The notes: a model not told the origin generated them from the letters alone. A stretch of 64,000 nt of DNA from Fomitopsis serialis (GCF_022376445.1 NW_025954997.1:62001-126000); one strand, 5' to 3'; numbered from the stretch's first letter, positions 24,071-36,316 are shown. Numbers and translations are program-made.

Positions 24071-25915
24071 CTATCTCTGCTCTTCATTCGAGTCACGCTC
24101 GCCGATCTGCCCGAAGAACAGTCGGCACATGTAAGTAAGATCACACGATACAATATGCGTACCTGAGCACTCTCATCACGCCCCGTCAGTGCGCCAGATG
24201 CGTCCGCCGTTGAGGTTCCGTCGAGCAATTCTCTGCGTGCCGAAAACGCCGCAACAGCAAGTCCGTCATGCGCACAGGGAGGCAATCCGCGTCTGTGTTC
24301 TCCAAGGAAACGCCATCCTTCGCCCTGATACAGCAGCGCTGCCGTTTCAGGCGTGGAAACAGGACGTCAAGTATGACCGCGAGGTCGAGCAGGTTCGCCG
24401 TCTCTCCCCCGATGTACCTGCCGACATCCAGGGACTGCATCGACTTGTGCCCAACCGGCGGCACATCGCGCGGCCGCGGAAGCGTCCTGACGTCCAGCAA
24501 AGGCAGTGTGAGGTATTCCAGCCGAGGACAACGGCGTGCGAGCTCGACCACCCCAGCGACCGTCGGCTGGCTTGGGAGTGGGAGTGGGAGTGGATCGGGT
24601 ACACCGCAGGACCAGAAAAAGGACTTGAGAAGTGGCCAGGCGTTTGCGAAGGCGAGCATGTCTTCGTCGTTCCAGCAGGGGATGTGGTGGTCGAACTCCA
24701 TCTCCATGCTGGCCATCTCGCGGAAGGGGAGGTACGGTTGGAGGACGTCACCCAGGGAGATGTCTGGTGAGTCTATATGGGCGGAGACATATATGTGGGC
24801 CTCGGAGATGGATTTAGATACCTGTCGCACGCCTCTGCGAGCGAGTCCTTCAGGACCTTCATCGTTGGCGCTGCTGATATCGTTAGCCCGAAGCTGATCA
24901 AATTCGGACATCGAATGGCTTTGAACAGCCGGCGGATGTCGTGGATGCTACCAGAGATATGAATGTTTGTCAGGCCGTCAAACGCCTCGCCAAGCTGCAG
25001 AGAGTCCGAGGGGCCAATGCCGTCGAGGCAAATCCTCAGTTCGACGTTCCGGAGAGCAGTCATGTGAGAGATGCATTGGAGAGCTTCGTGGTCGACGACG
25101 GCTCCGGAGTAGATTGTGTTGAGCTTCTCGAGCCGCTTCAGTCGTGCAAGCGAGAACAGGTAGCGAGGAGGCAGGTCTTCTGGCAGGCCACCTTCTATCC
25201 AGAATTCGGTCAGGTCAGGAATAGCGGCGGCAACGAGGGGGAAAAGGGATTCGGTAGCTGACAGCCGCGAACGACTTGCGGACGCCGCAGAAAGCGACCC
25301 TTCGATGAACGACATCCTGAGGGTTCGGAAGAAGGCGAGAGCAAGAGCATCCAAGCACCTTGCTCGGCGGCATCAATATCGTGAACCACCAGAGTACGAA
25401 GGCGGGGTAGGAGGGGTTGACTGCTTGAATGATCTTCCAGCATAGACCACACCTTTCGATTCCCTCTGACCTCCCTGGACATATGAACTCAGGCGACAGA
25501 CACGCCTCGCGTACTCTCGGAAGCGCGACCATTGCTGAGGCGTGATGTCTCCAGCGACGTCCTGCAAAGAATTCGCCGGCGATGAGTGAGTCTAGGCTCG
25601 AGAGCACCTCTAAAATGGTGAAGCTACCGCTCGAAACTCACATAGTCGCTGTGTTGTCGCAATATACACGACAACGGATCTATATCCTCCAGATTTCGCC
25701 ACAGAAATTGACTGCCGGATCTACGAATGCCTTGCACACACGCGCGAGCCCCGCCAGCATTTGGTACTGTACTCTGTCGATAGTTCTATCAGAGTCCCAC
25801 AAGTAAGGATATTGGGCACTGTGACCGCCTGTGACCATTCCGGAGCGAAGTACTCGAAGACTTCTTGCAAGAGGTGTGGAATTCGGAGCACCCGATCAAA
25901 AGCAGATGTTTGCAT
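24071..25915 (-). pseudogene. Broken F-box/LRR gene, relative of the 9038 gene
   Basis: The whole three-exon structure of the F-box array genes is present, including an intron 1 nearly identical to that of the 9038 gene and a final exon beginning IGERDSNEEQ (about 24106-24071). The frame changes at least six times: twice in exon 1 (about 25800 and 25700), then near 25490, 25350, 24830 and 24230. Recognisable blocks include RVLRIPHLLQEVFEYFAPEW, YAGRSFKQ-type and MSREVRGNRKVWSMLEDHSS segments in competing frames, and CISHMTALRNVELRICLDGI. It lies on the opposite strand about 8 kb from the array, so it was dispersed by duplication and inversion and then decayed. Confidence 0.85.
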
Positions 25916-25997
25916 TACACAATAGTATTGGTAGCAGGGGACAACGATGACTCGAGGACGAGGAAGCAGACGGTGGCCCAGCACAAAGACCGACAGA

Positions 25998-26026
25998 TGA
26001 GGAGGAGGAGGAGGAGGAGGAGGAGG
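25998..26026. repeat. AGG trinucleotide microsatellite
   Basis: About nine tandem GAG/AGG units upstream of the broken F-box gene. Non-coding; likely length-variable. Confidence 0.8.
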
Positions 26027-26890
26027 ATGGGTCCGGGTCCATTTAGCGCAAATTTAGCGCTGAAGCGCTGACCGGCGGGCGATGGTACACCTACATAACA
26101 GGCGCTCGCGTTCACACAAAAGCGGGCTCACCGTCCTGAGCCAACACCTGGAACACCACGCTGAAAGAACTATTCTTGTCATGTCTGCCTAGGAGAGATT
26201 ACTTATAGTACATCTACACTAGGGCACTGGGCGGGCAGTTGTCCTCCTCAAGTTGGCTTCTCGAGGAAACGATTCTCGTGCCATTGAAACTCCAGTTTCT
26301 ACCAGCACTTGTTACGGTGTACAGCCAAAGCTTTGCGTGTGCATCCGACAAATTCTCGCATTACATCAACTAACCATAGATCATTGCGGTCAGTCGGAGT
26401 AGAGCTGGCGGCGCAATGTTGTACATGGCGTAGTATGAGTGGATCTCAGATGAGTTCGGACCGTTTGACGAGCTCCCAGAACCCCATACAGGCATACTTA
26501 CTCCCCCCCCCCCGTCGTCTGGACAGGACGGCGCAAGCCATTGTGCGTGTTGTACGGGTAGTATCGCAACTTTTTTCACGCTCGCCTCGAAACTGAGCCA
26601 ACTACAGCGATCTCCTTCCAGCAAGCAGTTTACATTGGTATCAATGTGCCGCATCTCGCAGAGCCTGAATTGCTGACTGTTTGTTGATCAGCTCGTGTTC
26701 GACGTGTAATCAGGGGATCATAGTCGACCACCCAGCACTTGAAGTTAAAAAGACGCACAGACGTACGAGCCAGTGGTCTCGACCTACCACGGTCCGTCGT
26801 GTGGGTACGTTCGTCTTTTTGGAACACAATGACTGACTCTAATAAGCGCAATTTTAGATAACGCCTTGTGAACCGTATGAACATCCTTCG

Positions 26891-28181
26891 ATGAGCATAG
26901 ACACCATCTACCAGCCTACATGGAGTCAGACCTCGCCTCCAACCCCACCTATTTCTCCTCCATCTAAACCTCGACAACTCCCTCGTCTTCTTCAACTCCC
27001 TCGTTTTCTTCAACTCCCTCGTCTTCTTCAACACCCTCGTCTTCTTCAACTCCTTCGTCTTCTTCAACTCCTTCGTCTTCTTCAACTCCCTCGTCTTCTT
27101 CATCTTTACCGACGTCCTTCCAAACGTCTAAGTCCCCGCTGCTTCCATACAATTTCTCGTCGCCTCCGCAATCAACATCCTCCCCCTCGTCTTCCCTCAG
27201 TAGTGGCCTATCAAGCACGGGGCAGTCGTCATATGTTTCCCATTCATCCCCCGCAGTTTCGACGAAGACGACATCGACGCCGATGTCAAGCACGGCGTCA
27301 ACATCCTCCGCTACACTCACATATCCGTCGGGGACATCTACAGGGAACCATCGGGCCATGCCCAATTCAGAGATTGCTGGCCTCGCCGTGGGGATCGCTG
27401 TTTCGGCATTGCTGGCTGTTGCGATGGCTTGGTATCTCATACAGCACTGGAGACGTATGCAGGCTGTGCCAACGCAAGACTCGGAAGTATTGCCTCCCGA
27501 GGATCCCGAGGGTGAGACCCCTATGCTCAGAAAAATTATTGACTGACGTTCGTTGCACAGAAATGAACGAGGACATGGAATTGCGGGCCAAGGCGGTCAC
27601 TTTCGCACCCTCGGCGCCACCCTTCGTGTCGCAGGATGTTCTGGTTATTGGATCTCCTCGAACCTCGACGGAATGGTCGAATTCGAGTCACCTCATCTGG
27701 ACCACGGCGTGCATGTTGTGGATGTGGATGGACGACCAGACACTGCACACCCGCGGTCGTCCGACCCTTTCTTGGACCCTCCCTCACGACCTCGCACCCG
27801 CGGTTCTGCGGCGTCAGAGAGCCGCGTCGCATTCGTTGATTCGGACACACCGGTCTCGCCGAGGGACACCTTCGTCAGACGATCACGTACTGCTCATGGA
27901 CGCTCACTTCCGCCCATCCCATCCGTCGCACCTCAGCCCGGCCGAGACGAAGGTTCACGGACTATAGCACCCGGGACAACTGCCCTAGACCGCTGGTCCA
28001 CTGCCGTGACGGCGTCTTCGGTCTTGCCGGGCGGGGCGAATACGGATGCCGAGACACGTCGACTGACACAGCACGTCGACTCCGGTATGCGCTTCCAGAG
28101 CGACCTGAAGTGCGATGGTGCTATGTATGCAGGCGCATCCACAGGTTCTCTGGAATTCCACCAGCATATACGGAAGACTGA
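26891..28181 (+). CDS. Ser/Thr-rich single-pass membrane protein (member B), frame changes
   Basis: Pieces in order: a start MSIDTIYQPTWSQTSPPTPP (26891); a STPSSS repeat stalk (26968-27105); a Ser/Thr-rich stretch to about 27350; a membrane helix (IAGLAVGIAVSALLAVAMAW, about 27373-27432) with a basic stop-transfer; a donor at about 27511 (GTGAGA) and acceptor at about 27560; then an inner tail with QHVDSGMRFQSDL (about 28060-28110) and an end GIPPAYTED. The frame shifts by one base near 26965, in the 27600-27720 region and near 28110, so it may be a pseudogene or carry sequencing indels. Family membership rests on the order stalk-helix-DSGxRF-PPxY. Confidence 0.55.
26971..27105. repeat. 18-bp minisatellite (CTTCTTCAACTCCCTCGT-like)
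   Basis: About seven imperfect units lie in the stalk of membrane gene B. On the plus strand one frame reads STPSSS repeats; on the minus strand an ORF reads KKTREL repeats, which is a shadow of the same array. Confidence 0.8.
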
Positions 28182-28875
28182 GCAGTGCGTGAGAGCGAGC
28201 ATGCCACTCGTGGTTACCGAATTTCATGGGACGCAGCCGTAATAATACATGTGTCGGTGAAGATCATCTGGTCTGGACAGTTCATCGTGAGCAACGTCCT
28301 CGAAGGCAGAGCTGCAGAGCCTGTGGCAGTGACGCGGTATGATCATCAGGATGGCCCCAGGCCCTCTGCTCAGCGAAGCTGTCGCAGTTACAGTGAAGTC
28401 CACAGTAGAGGCGCGTGGCTTGCATCGCGTTGTGCAATTTGATGACACTGCCGCTCTTCTTCCAGCTGTCAAACGTACAACTACATCTCTCGGGCGCCGA
28501 GTTGAAAGAGAGCCTTACCGGCGGCACGTCGCAGTCACGACCAACGGAATCTACAGCTTCCCGCCGCTCCAATCCGCATCCCATCGGGTCTGAGCTCATG
28601 TTCGTGGGGCCCGCTTAAGCATGGAATGTAAGGGAGAATGAGAACATTGGCAGTGGCAAGTGCATTGCCTGGGACGCGAGACCTGAATTGATGGCAAGTT
28701 GATACCAGCATCCGAGATGGCCCATCACCATACTTATCAAGTGGAAGGGGTCGTCGACAGATCATAGATGTTCGACGAAGGGCGTGTGGATTGCCCACGA
28801 TACATGATACGGGCGCTGACGATGCCATATGATAAGTTATGGTACTTACTTACTATTATTAGGGATGGATCCGAC
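28182..28875. other. Intergenic stretch, no gene recognised
   Basis: Short ORFs only. Ends at the target-site duplication of the LTR element. Confidence 0.5.
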
Positions 28876-28880
28876 ACATC

Positions 28881-29065
28881 TGTTGGAACATGCGTTTAGG
28901 CACGAGCTCGCAAGCTCGGCCGAGATAGTTCCTGAATGAAGATAAGGGAGGTCAGGGTATATAAACCGTAGTTTTCGATGTACCTACCTCACGCGATTGC
29001 CCTTCGGGCATCGTCCGCGCCCGGGACACTCGCGCCCGTCGACCGTCGTTCCGCTTGTTCTCACA
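28881..29065. repeat. Left LTR of the miniature retrotransposon
   Basis: 185 bp, identical to 29772-29956; contains a TATATAAA box. Confidence 0.9.
28958..28965 (+). promoter_or_regulatory. TATA box within the left LTR
   Basis: TATATAAA, about 77 bp into the LTR, is consistent with an LTR promoter directing transcription on the plus strand. The same sequence occurs in the right LTR. Confidence 0.5.
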
Positions 29066-29771
29066 CAATCGCGTCAGCCCACCTGGGGGTTTACTACCAG
29101 AAGGCTCTGGGGGCAGCCGAAAGCCCGCCGCTCGCTGTGTTGCCGTACCTCGCGCGCATGCTGTCGCTCGCCGATACTCTGCTGGCCGTCGCCATGCCGC
29201 AGACTCCCGCCGTCGCCGTCGACCCACCTGCCTAGACGAGGCTGAAGTCGTCTACCCGCCGTTGAACGTTTGAACGCCACACGCGCGCCACCGCCGCCGC
29301 ACGTCGTACGATCGACCTGTCGAACCGAACCGCCCGGGACAGGGCCGAAGCTGTCCACCGCTGCACCGTCGAACCGTTGTCTTGCCCGCCGCCGAGGGTA
29401 CCATCGTCGAACCGCCGAACTGTTGAACTGTCGAACCGCCCGCCGAGGGTACCGAACCGCCTGCCGAGGGCACCGCCGAACCGTCTGTCGAGGACACCGT
29501 TGATCGAACCGCCGCCGTTGCTGGAGATGTTGAAGAGTTGTCGGATTTGGACGAGGATCGCGCCGCCGTACGTGTACGCCTTACCTTCGCACCTAAGGGT
29601 CGCCCGTCGGAGCTCGCATGAGCATGGATGCTCGGCTGGATGTCGGAGTGTTGGAAATGGTGTCGGAGCTGGATGACCGCGAGATGGACGAGGATTTGAG
29701 CTTGGGGGAGTGCCGGATGTCGAACTGCGGGGAGTGCGCGTGAGCACTCGCTTGCTTCGCTCGGGGGAGTG

Positions 29772-29956
29772 TGTTGGAACATGCGTTTAGGCACGAGCTC
29801 GCAAGCTCGGCCGAGATAGTTCCTGAATGAAGATAAGGGAGGTCAGGGTATATAAACCGTAGTTTTCGATGTACCTACCTCACGCGATTGCCCTTCGGGC
29901 ATCGTCCGCGCCCGGGACACTCGCGCCCGTCGACCGTCGTTCCGCTTGTTCTCACA
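29772..29956. repeat. Right LTR of the miniature retrotransposon
   Basis: 185 bp, identical to 28881-29065, followed directly by the ACATC duplication. Confidence 0.9.
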
Positions 29957-30996
29957 ACATCGCCGCGACGCACTTCCCTCCCATAACTGGTGACAGATGC
30001 CGGACGAAGCCACGGTGCAGTGTTACAGTATAGGCTGAGAGAAAAACAGCAATAATGAACGGCGAACACAGTAGGCTACTCAATGGCAAAATACGACCCG
30101 GGCGGTGGTGGCGGTGGCAATACTAGTATCTGAGATCTGGATCGATGCATGACGCTGAGCCTCGAGCGCTTTCGCGTTCTGGCCACGTTTGAATGTGCAC
30201 GGCGCGCGAGCACTGCGCTGGTAAGAACGTTCACGACAACGTTTTAGTCATGCAGTCGTTGCCATCTGTTGCTATCGTCGTCCTGCCCTTCTTCGTCGCG
30301 ACATAGCCCCATCACACACACTGCCTTAAGTTGGCAACTGTCGGTACTGGCAGGCTGCCTGGCAAACTTTAACCAAATAGCGATCCATTACGTAAGGTCA
30401 GGAACGAGCTCTTCTACACTCGTTCTAGTCACTTACTTCTTGCCTTCGTAGTCCCTCGGGCCATCCGCATCGTCCATGACTTTACGCCTCCACTGAGTCC
30501 TGGACCCGGGCACTGCCGGTGTGTATTACCGCGCCTCATGATTATGACTACTAAGAGTATCACGAATGCTGGATACCCACCAGACCCACATCTTACGATT
30601 CCAATGTGATGTGTCTTGCTTTAATTCAATCTTAGATGTCATAAAAGAACGATGGACGAAGAATGCCATGATGGACGAAGCCGATGACCACGCATCGAGC
30701 AACCCATCCCTACGCATACAGTTCAAGTGTATGATGTATGTTCATGGCATCTCTTTCTGATTTATTACATAGGATTCATCATCTCTGGACGGATAATCGC
30801 AGCGGACTTAAAGACAGCGGCTCTTATGCCAGCATGGCCCAGCGACATGTCTTTGGTCCTTGCTGCCAGTGGGGAGTCTGCCTAATCAGCGACTTTGATT
30901 TACTGTGCACAAGTGTGAGTGTCATTTGTACTACCTTGGCTGTGCCGAAGCCAATGTCTTACCGCATATATTTATAGCTAGGACTAGTATATACCC

Positions 30997-32230
30997 ATGT
31001 CAAATCCTTTCAGCGGTCTATTTCCACCGGATTCTAGTACTTCCGCGACCCAAGCCCCTCCGAGTACTAGCTCATTGTATTCTAGTACGTCTGTCCCTCG
31101 GGGTATATCCCAGTATCGACGCTAAGTTATGGGACAACAAATGCAGGTTACAGTCTATCAACTTCCGACGACACTGCAACCTCCGAGTCCACAATCACTG
31201 ATACAGATGTTTTGAACAACCCTATAACGTCACAAAAGGTATCGCCGCAAGGTACTATCGGTCCCAATGGTCAATATACTGTCATAAGTCTATCGCCGCC
31301 AGGTACTATCGGTCCCAATGGTCTATATACTGTCATAAGTCGAAGGTACGATACATACGTGAACGATGCATCTATGTCCAACACTCTGATGACTACCACA
31401 TGTATAGCATGGGAACGTCCTCATTGCTGAGCACAAGTGCATCCTCATTGCTGGGTACAAGTGCCTCCTTGCCGACCACAAGTGCATCCTCATTGCTAGG
31501 CACATCGGCACGCTCGCTGAGCCCAAGCTCGTTATCACCGGATATCCCCATGGCACCTCTGCCGACAAACACACTCAGTAATACCACTGTCTCGGGGACA
31601 GTGAATTATACGAAAATCATCATAGTTGTCGGAATTGTGATAGGAGGCTTGTGTGTCGTGGGAGGTCTATTGTGGTATTGGCGCCGACGAAGACGCGTAC
31701 GGCACAGGGCGCTGGCTGGAATCCCCATTGATAATTCAATATCGGTCCCTAGGATTGGTACGCAATGTGCCCGCATCCAGAAATCTTACCTGACGACGTT
31801 GTCCACAGAACCTTACACAAAAGCGGCAACGCCAGAGGCTTCTGCACCAGCAACAGGAATGACGACCACCAAAAAGCGACTCGAGGGTATGAACACCGAG
31901 CCGCAGGATCGCCGCGTCAACGAGAACGCGGTAGACATCGCAGGCTCAGCCGTTCAAGCTGTCTCAGCCCTCCAGGAAGTCGAGGAGCGCACGCAACGTC
32001 CACCGGGCACCGGGCAGGCTGATGCTCGGGTCTCCCCTCCCCCACCCACAACGCCCTCATTCGTCTCTCCGCCCCCTAGCTTCGTGACACAGCCGTCAAC
32101 GGCGGATGTCCGGACGTCGTTCAACCAGCACTTCGACTCCGGCATGCGGTTCGATGCTGACCCCGAATTTCAAGTTCCTGTGCCTCGACGGCGTATCGTC
32201 GACCTACCTCCAGCATACACGGAGGACTAG
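30997..32230 (+). CDS. Ser/Thr-rich single-pass membrane protein (member C)
   Basis: Exons 30997-31345 and 31408-32230, with a 62-nt intron shared with gene D. Exon 1 starts MSNPFSG and carries two 17-residue repeats (VSPQGTIGPNGQYTVIS type); it changes frame once near 31090-31125. Exon 2 is fully open: LSTSASSL-like repeats, then a membrane helix (IIIVVGIVIGGLCVVGGLLW) with a basic stop-transfer (RRRRRVRHR), a Pro-rich inner region (SPPPSFVTQPS), FNQHFDSGMRFD, and the end RIVDLPPAYTED. A TATTTATAG at 30967-30975 about 22 bp upstream could be the TATA box. Function unknown; the tail carries a PPxY motif. Confidence 0.75.
31239..31340 (+). repeat. Two 51-bp direct repeats in gene C
   Basis: Adjacent copies differ at only two positions and encode 17-residue repeats in frame, absent from the paralogue at 34052. 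Confidence 0.85.
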
Positions 32231-34051
32231 AGCACGATATAGCATGATGTATTTCAACCTTACGACAGACCCATGATACCCAATGCCCAGCGTCGGGCGC
32301 CATGCCACGGATTGAATCACAATCTCGTGTTGGGTGGTTCGTCGCCGTCGCAACTTGAACGCGATGTTCTCCGCTGCGACTGTGTTAGACAGGTATGATG
32401 GAGTCACGTCGATGTCGCAGAAGCCTGCAGAACTCGAGTGTTAGATCATTGGATTGAATCTGACGTACTGAACAGCAACATCAGATTTGAGGTACCACGG
32501 GCACCTGTCACACCACGCCAAAACATCGCAGAAAGCGTGAGCTGGCTACGCACCTGCTCATTGACCTCTATCTAACTCATCGCGCAGCGCGCGCTCGCAT
32601 TCAACGCGTGTACGATGAGCCTTCTGTGTACACCTCAAGGCTGCCACAGTTCTTTTGGAGTGCTTCACGCGCCTCGTCCGACCCGTCGCCGTGTATTCGA
32701 CCATGATGCAGTGATGTTACCACCCTCTTCCGAAAGTAAGGACATAGCAGCAGACCTGGGAGACGTACATGGGCGCCATCATGACTCGGAAGCCCAGAAA
32801 GGACTGCGCGCGAGTACTCCCTGTTCTGTCTCCATCTGGACCTCGATCGCAGAGAGCTCCTACGCGCGCGAAAGGAGCACGATAACGTTCACGTACCGCA
32901 GATGCCCGCAGACTGTTGATTCCAGTGGCATAAGTAAAAGCTTTTGTCCCAATGGAGATTTGTTGCAGCGCCGGTCCACTCAGGCATAGTCGTGCTGTTT
33001 AATCAGGATCAGGTATCACTGCCGACTTTTGGTACCCACAGTACTATGTAACCCGCGCAAGAACTTAGGCCGGGGTCCTCCACACGAGAACTTCGAACGA
33101 CTCTGGCAGTACCTGAGACCCGGATCGATGCATCACACTCGAGCGCTAAGTTTTACGGTCTGTCCGAGTCCACATTCGAATATGTATGGCGCGCTCACGG
33201 CGCTGGTAAGAACATTTACGACAACATTCTACTAGTCATGCAGTGCCGTCTACTATCGCCGCCAAACCAAACAACGATACGCGACTTATGGCTAGTGAGC
33301 TCTTCCGTGTCTACACTCGTTCACGTCGCTCATATCTTGCATTCGTAGTCCCTCCGGTCATCCGCATCGTCCATGATCTTCACGCTACCCCTCAGGGGCA
33401 GCGTCTCAAGCATGGAAGCCGTGGCACGATCATTGAGTCATGAGGGCCCGTACTGATCCCCATGATGAATGTTATGCATGTTCAATCATGGTAGTTCTCT
33501 GTCCGTGTTCTCAGCACATGTACGACCCTGCTTCAAGAGTCCTAGTGCTTGCGACCAGCCCTAGGCCTGGGCACTGCCGGTGTGTAAGTAGCCTATGTAC
33601 TGTGCCTCATGATTACGACTATAGTATTGCGATTGCTGAAACCAACCAGACGCGTCATAGCTTACGGCCCTCATGTGATGTGCGTTATTTTATCAAACAC
33701 TAGGTGACCTGGAAGAACGATGGACGAAGAATGCCATGAGGGACGAAGCCAATGGCATCGCATCGAGCCAACCCATCCAGTGAAATTCAAAGATGCGTGT
33801 TCATGGCATATCTTTCTGCTTCATCACGTAGGATTCATCATCTCGTGACAGATATCCGCAGTGGACTTAAAGACGGCGGCTCTTATGCCAGCGCGACCCA
33901 GTGACACGCCTTTTGCCCTCGCTGGGGAGTCTACCTTAAATCAGTGACTCGGACTTACGGTGCACAAGTGTGAGTGTGATCTGTACTACCTCGGCTGTGC
34001 CGAAGCCAATGTCTGATCGCATAGATTCATAGCTAGGACTAGCATATACCC
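32231..34051. other. Spacer between membrane genes C and D
   Basis: The first part (to about 33100) holds only unrecognised short ORFs. From about 33110 it is the second copy of the upstream region of gene C. No independent gene is supported. Confidence 0.55.
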
Positions 34052-35165
34052 ATGTCGTATTCTTTCAGCCCGGGCCACGGCCTAAAGATTCCATATCCTA
34101 ATACTTCCACGACCCTTACCACAGGACGGTTGCCGACATCACATTATTCATCTTCCGAGGATACTGCAACCTTTACAACCTCAAGCGGATCCTCAACGGG
34201 GCAAATGGTATCTGTGCAGGACACTACCTATGTCGAGACAGAAAACAGCACACTGGCATTCACTGTCACAGGTGTACAAAGGTACGATACACACGTGAAT
34301 GATGCATCTAGAGTCCAATACTCTGATCACTACCACATGTATAGCTCAAGGACATTCTCATTGCTGAGCACAAGTGCATCCTCATCGCTGAGCACAAGTG
34401 CATCCTCATCGCTGAGCACAAGTACATCCTCATCACTGAGCACCAGTTCGTCATCATCGAAAATCCCCACTCCATCTATGTCGTCAAGCACACTCGGCAG
34501 TACCTCTGTCTCGAGGACAGTCGATCGTACGACAATCGGCATGGCTGTCGGGACTGTAATAGGAGGGCTCTGTATCGTGGGAGGGTTATTGTGGTACTGG
34601 TGCCGACGAAAACGTGTACGGATCAGGGTGCTGTTTGAGAACAACATGGATGAACCAGCTCCGGGCCCTAGGACTGGTGCGCACTGTACACTTGCATCCA
34701 GGAGCCTCAGCTGACGACAGAACCTTACTCTCAAGCGGCCACTGTACCTCCCACAGCGACGGACACGATGACCACCGCGAAGGAGCCTGAATACATGGAC
34801 AGCGAGCCGCAGAATCCCTTCGTCGACGAGAATGCGGTAGACCTCGTAGAGTCAGTCCCGCACTCCGCAGATGCGGTTCCGGGATTCCAGGAGCGCATAC
34901 GACGCCCGCCGAGCTCATCGCGAGCTCTCCCTGGAGACGCTCCTCCCCCGTCTGCAACAAGCCCATCCATCTCCCCGCCTCCTAGCTTCGTGACGCAGCC
35001 GCCCTCGGAAAGCAATCGGACGTCCTTTAACCAGCACGCCGACTCCGGTCTTCGGTTCTGCCCCGATTTCGAATCACAGGTCTCAGTGCCTCGGTGCCGC
35101 GTTGTCGACCTGCCTCCAGCGTACACGCCAAATTAGTGGGTCTATAGGCGGTGCGAGACGTGCCT
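33110..35165 (+). repeat. Segmental tandem duplication, second copy
   Basis: Counterpart of 30130-32260, about 3 kb downstream in the same orientation; carries membrane gene D. Confidence 0.8.
34052..35136 (+). CDS. Ser/Thr-rich single-pass membrane protein (member D)
   Basis: Exons 34052-34281 and 34345-35136; the intron is nearly identical to that of gene C. The protein starts MSYSFSPGHG, has four LSTSASSS-type repeats encoded by a 24-bp unit (34363-34458), a helix (GMAVGTVIGGLCIVGGLLW), a basic stop-transfer (RRKRVRIR), a Pro-rich inner region, FNQHADSGLRFC, and the end RVVDLPPAYTPN. Reading frame breaks once near 34695-34712: the upstream frame ends at ...ASRSLS, while the tail continues in another frame from about 34700. 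Gene E breaks at the equivalent place, so an unrecognised splice or a recurrent indel is possible. Confidence 0.7.
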
Positions 35166-36316
35166 TTTTGTGCGACAGATGTATGATACCCAGCGCCACG
35201 ATGTGTTCATCCTCGCTGTCTTTACCCTGTTTGGGGTCGATTGGTTGTGCCGTATCATCGAAGAACGTTGTTTCCGTCCGAGTTTGTCGAACGTCGGAGA
35301 GGATTCGATGAGGCCGATATGCGCGTAGTGGGTATTGGGAATATCATAGAGCATACTCTGGTGCCTGGCGTCGCAGGGTGGCGCGTCCACGCCGTTGCGT
35401 CACGTCGGCCAAGTGATTGCTGGGCGAAGATAGGCGCGAGCCATACCGTACCTCGAGAAACGGTACAGTAATTGGTCACCTTCAAAACGACAGACGAGTT
35501 CCTTTCAAAGTCACCAGTATATGGTAATAGAATGCGACACTGGCAAGTGATATCAGTGTGGGATACATTGTGATAGTGATAGTAAACTCACCATGACGAC
35601 GCGATGGGATTTCACAACGATACAAAAACGACAGAGGATCTGCCCCTGGAAGACTCACGTCAGTAAGGCCGAACCTTGTTGAATCGGGTGGGGGGCTACC
35701 GGCAGACACCTGTTAGACATATATTGGCGATGATCGTGATCGAGAATGGCGGATACATCGACAGCGTTCAAGCTGACTTGGGCCCGACAAGTCCATTGCT
35801 TTCCACGGCTGGTCGGACCTTCATTGGCTATGCAGTATCTATAATGCAATAGATGGCGTCAGAGTCCATCTTATAGTCCACGCTAAGTCTCCCTCTAGTC
35901 AGAATGTCATGTACGCCGTCGGCGGACCCGGCGAACTGGGGTATAATCGCGTGGTCGTGGCGGTTGTAAACGGACGACGCTTGCCGGCTTTTTAGGTCTG
36001 CTACGGAGACTATAAGCGGACCGCCTCACCCGGACTGCCTTGCAACTTGAAATCGGAGGAGGGACCTCCATTTGGTTCCGTTGAGGAATTTTGTACCCTG
36101 CCCTTTTTTTCTCGACTCACAGTACATAAGTAGGTGGTTTTGACTAGTGTCACATGAATTCTATGCATCCCGCACGTTGAATCAGCCTGCTATCGTCTGT
36201 TCAGCGGTTCCGACGGCCATCTCGGCCCTGACACTATAGCCATGTATCAACACTCATGGCGCGGACTAGTATACACGTACGTTGCTTTTCTCTTTCTACG
36301 ATGTCAATCAACGTCC
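35137..36316. other. Intergenic stretch, no gene recognised
   Basis: Short ORFs only. It lies between the convergent ends of membrane gene D and the oxidoreductase. Confidence 0.5.

Larger units (their letters stand above)
28881..29956. mobile_element. Miniature LTR retrotransposon (TRIM-like)
   Basis: Two 185-bp direct repeats, identical base for base in my reading, begin TGTTGGAACA and end TCTCACA (TG...CA). They enclose 706 bp. The 5-bp sequence ACATC flanks the element on both sides (28876-28880 and 29957-29961), a target-site duplication typical of retroviral-type integrase. The interior has no gag, protease, reverse transcriptase or integrase; it is GC-rich with many GAACCGCCGAAC-like short repeats. 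A purine tract (CGGGGGAGTG) immediately precedes the right LTR and may be the polypurine tract. The element is non-autonomous and, given identical LTRs, recently inserted. Strand is not certain. Confidence 0.9.
30130..32260 (+). repeat. Segmental tandem duplication, first copy
   Basis: Upstream and coding sequence of membrane gene C is repeated at about 33110-35165. Shared blocks in order include GCTGGTAAGAACRTTYACGA (30220/33207), GAACGATGGACGAAGAATGC (30647/33717), CTGTGCCGAAGCCAATGTCT (30940/33997) and the gene itself. The copies are clearly diverged by substitutions and indels, so the duplication is not recent. Confidence 0.8.

Noticed and set aside
26503..26518. Poly-C run as a possible regulatory tract
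   Set aside because: Homopolymer without context; length may be unreliable in the assembly.
26630..27103. Minus-strand 157-codon ORF with KKTREL repeats
   Set aside because: Shadow of the minisatellite in membrane gene B; no flanking gene structure on that strand.
29232..29794. Minus-strand ORFs of 171 and 180 codons in the LTR element
   Set aside because: Low-complexity readings of short GC-rich repeats inside the element; no gag or pol motif.
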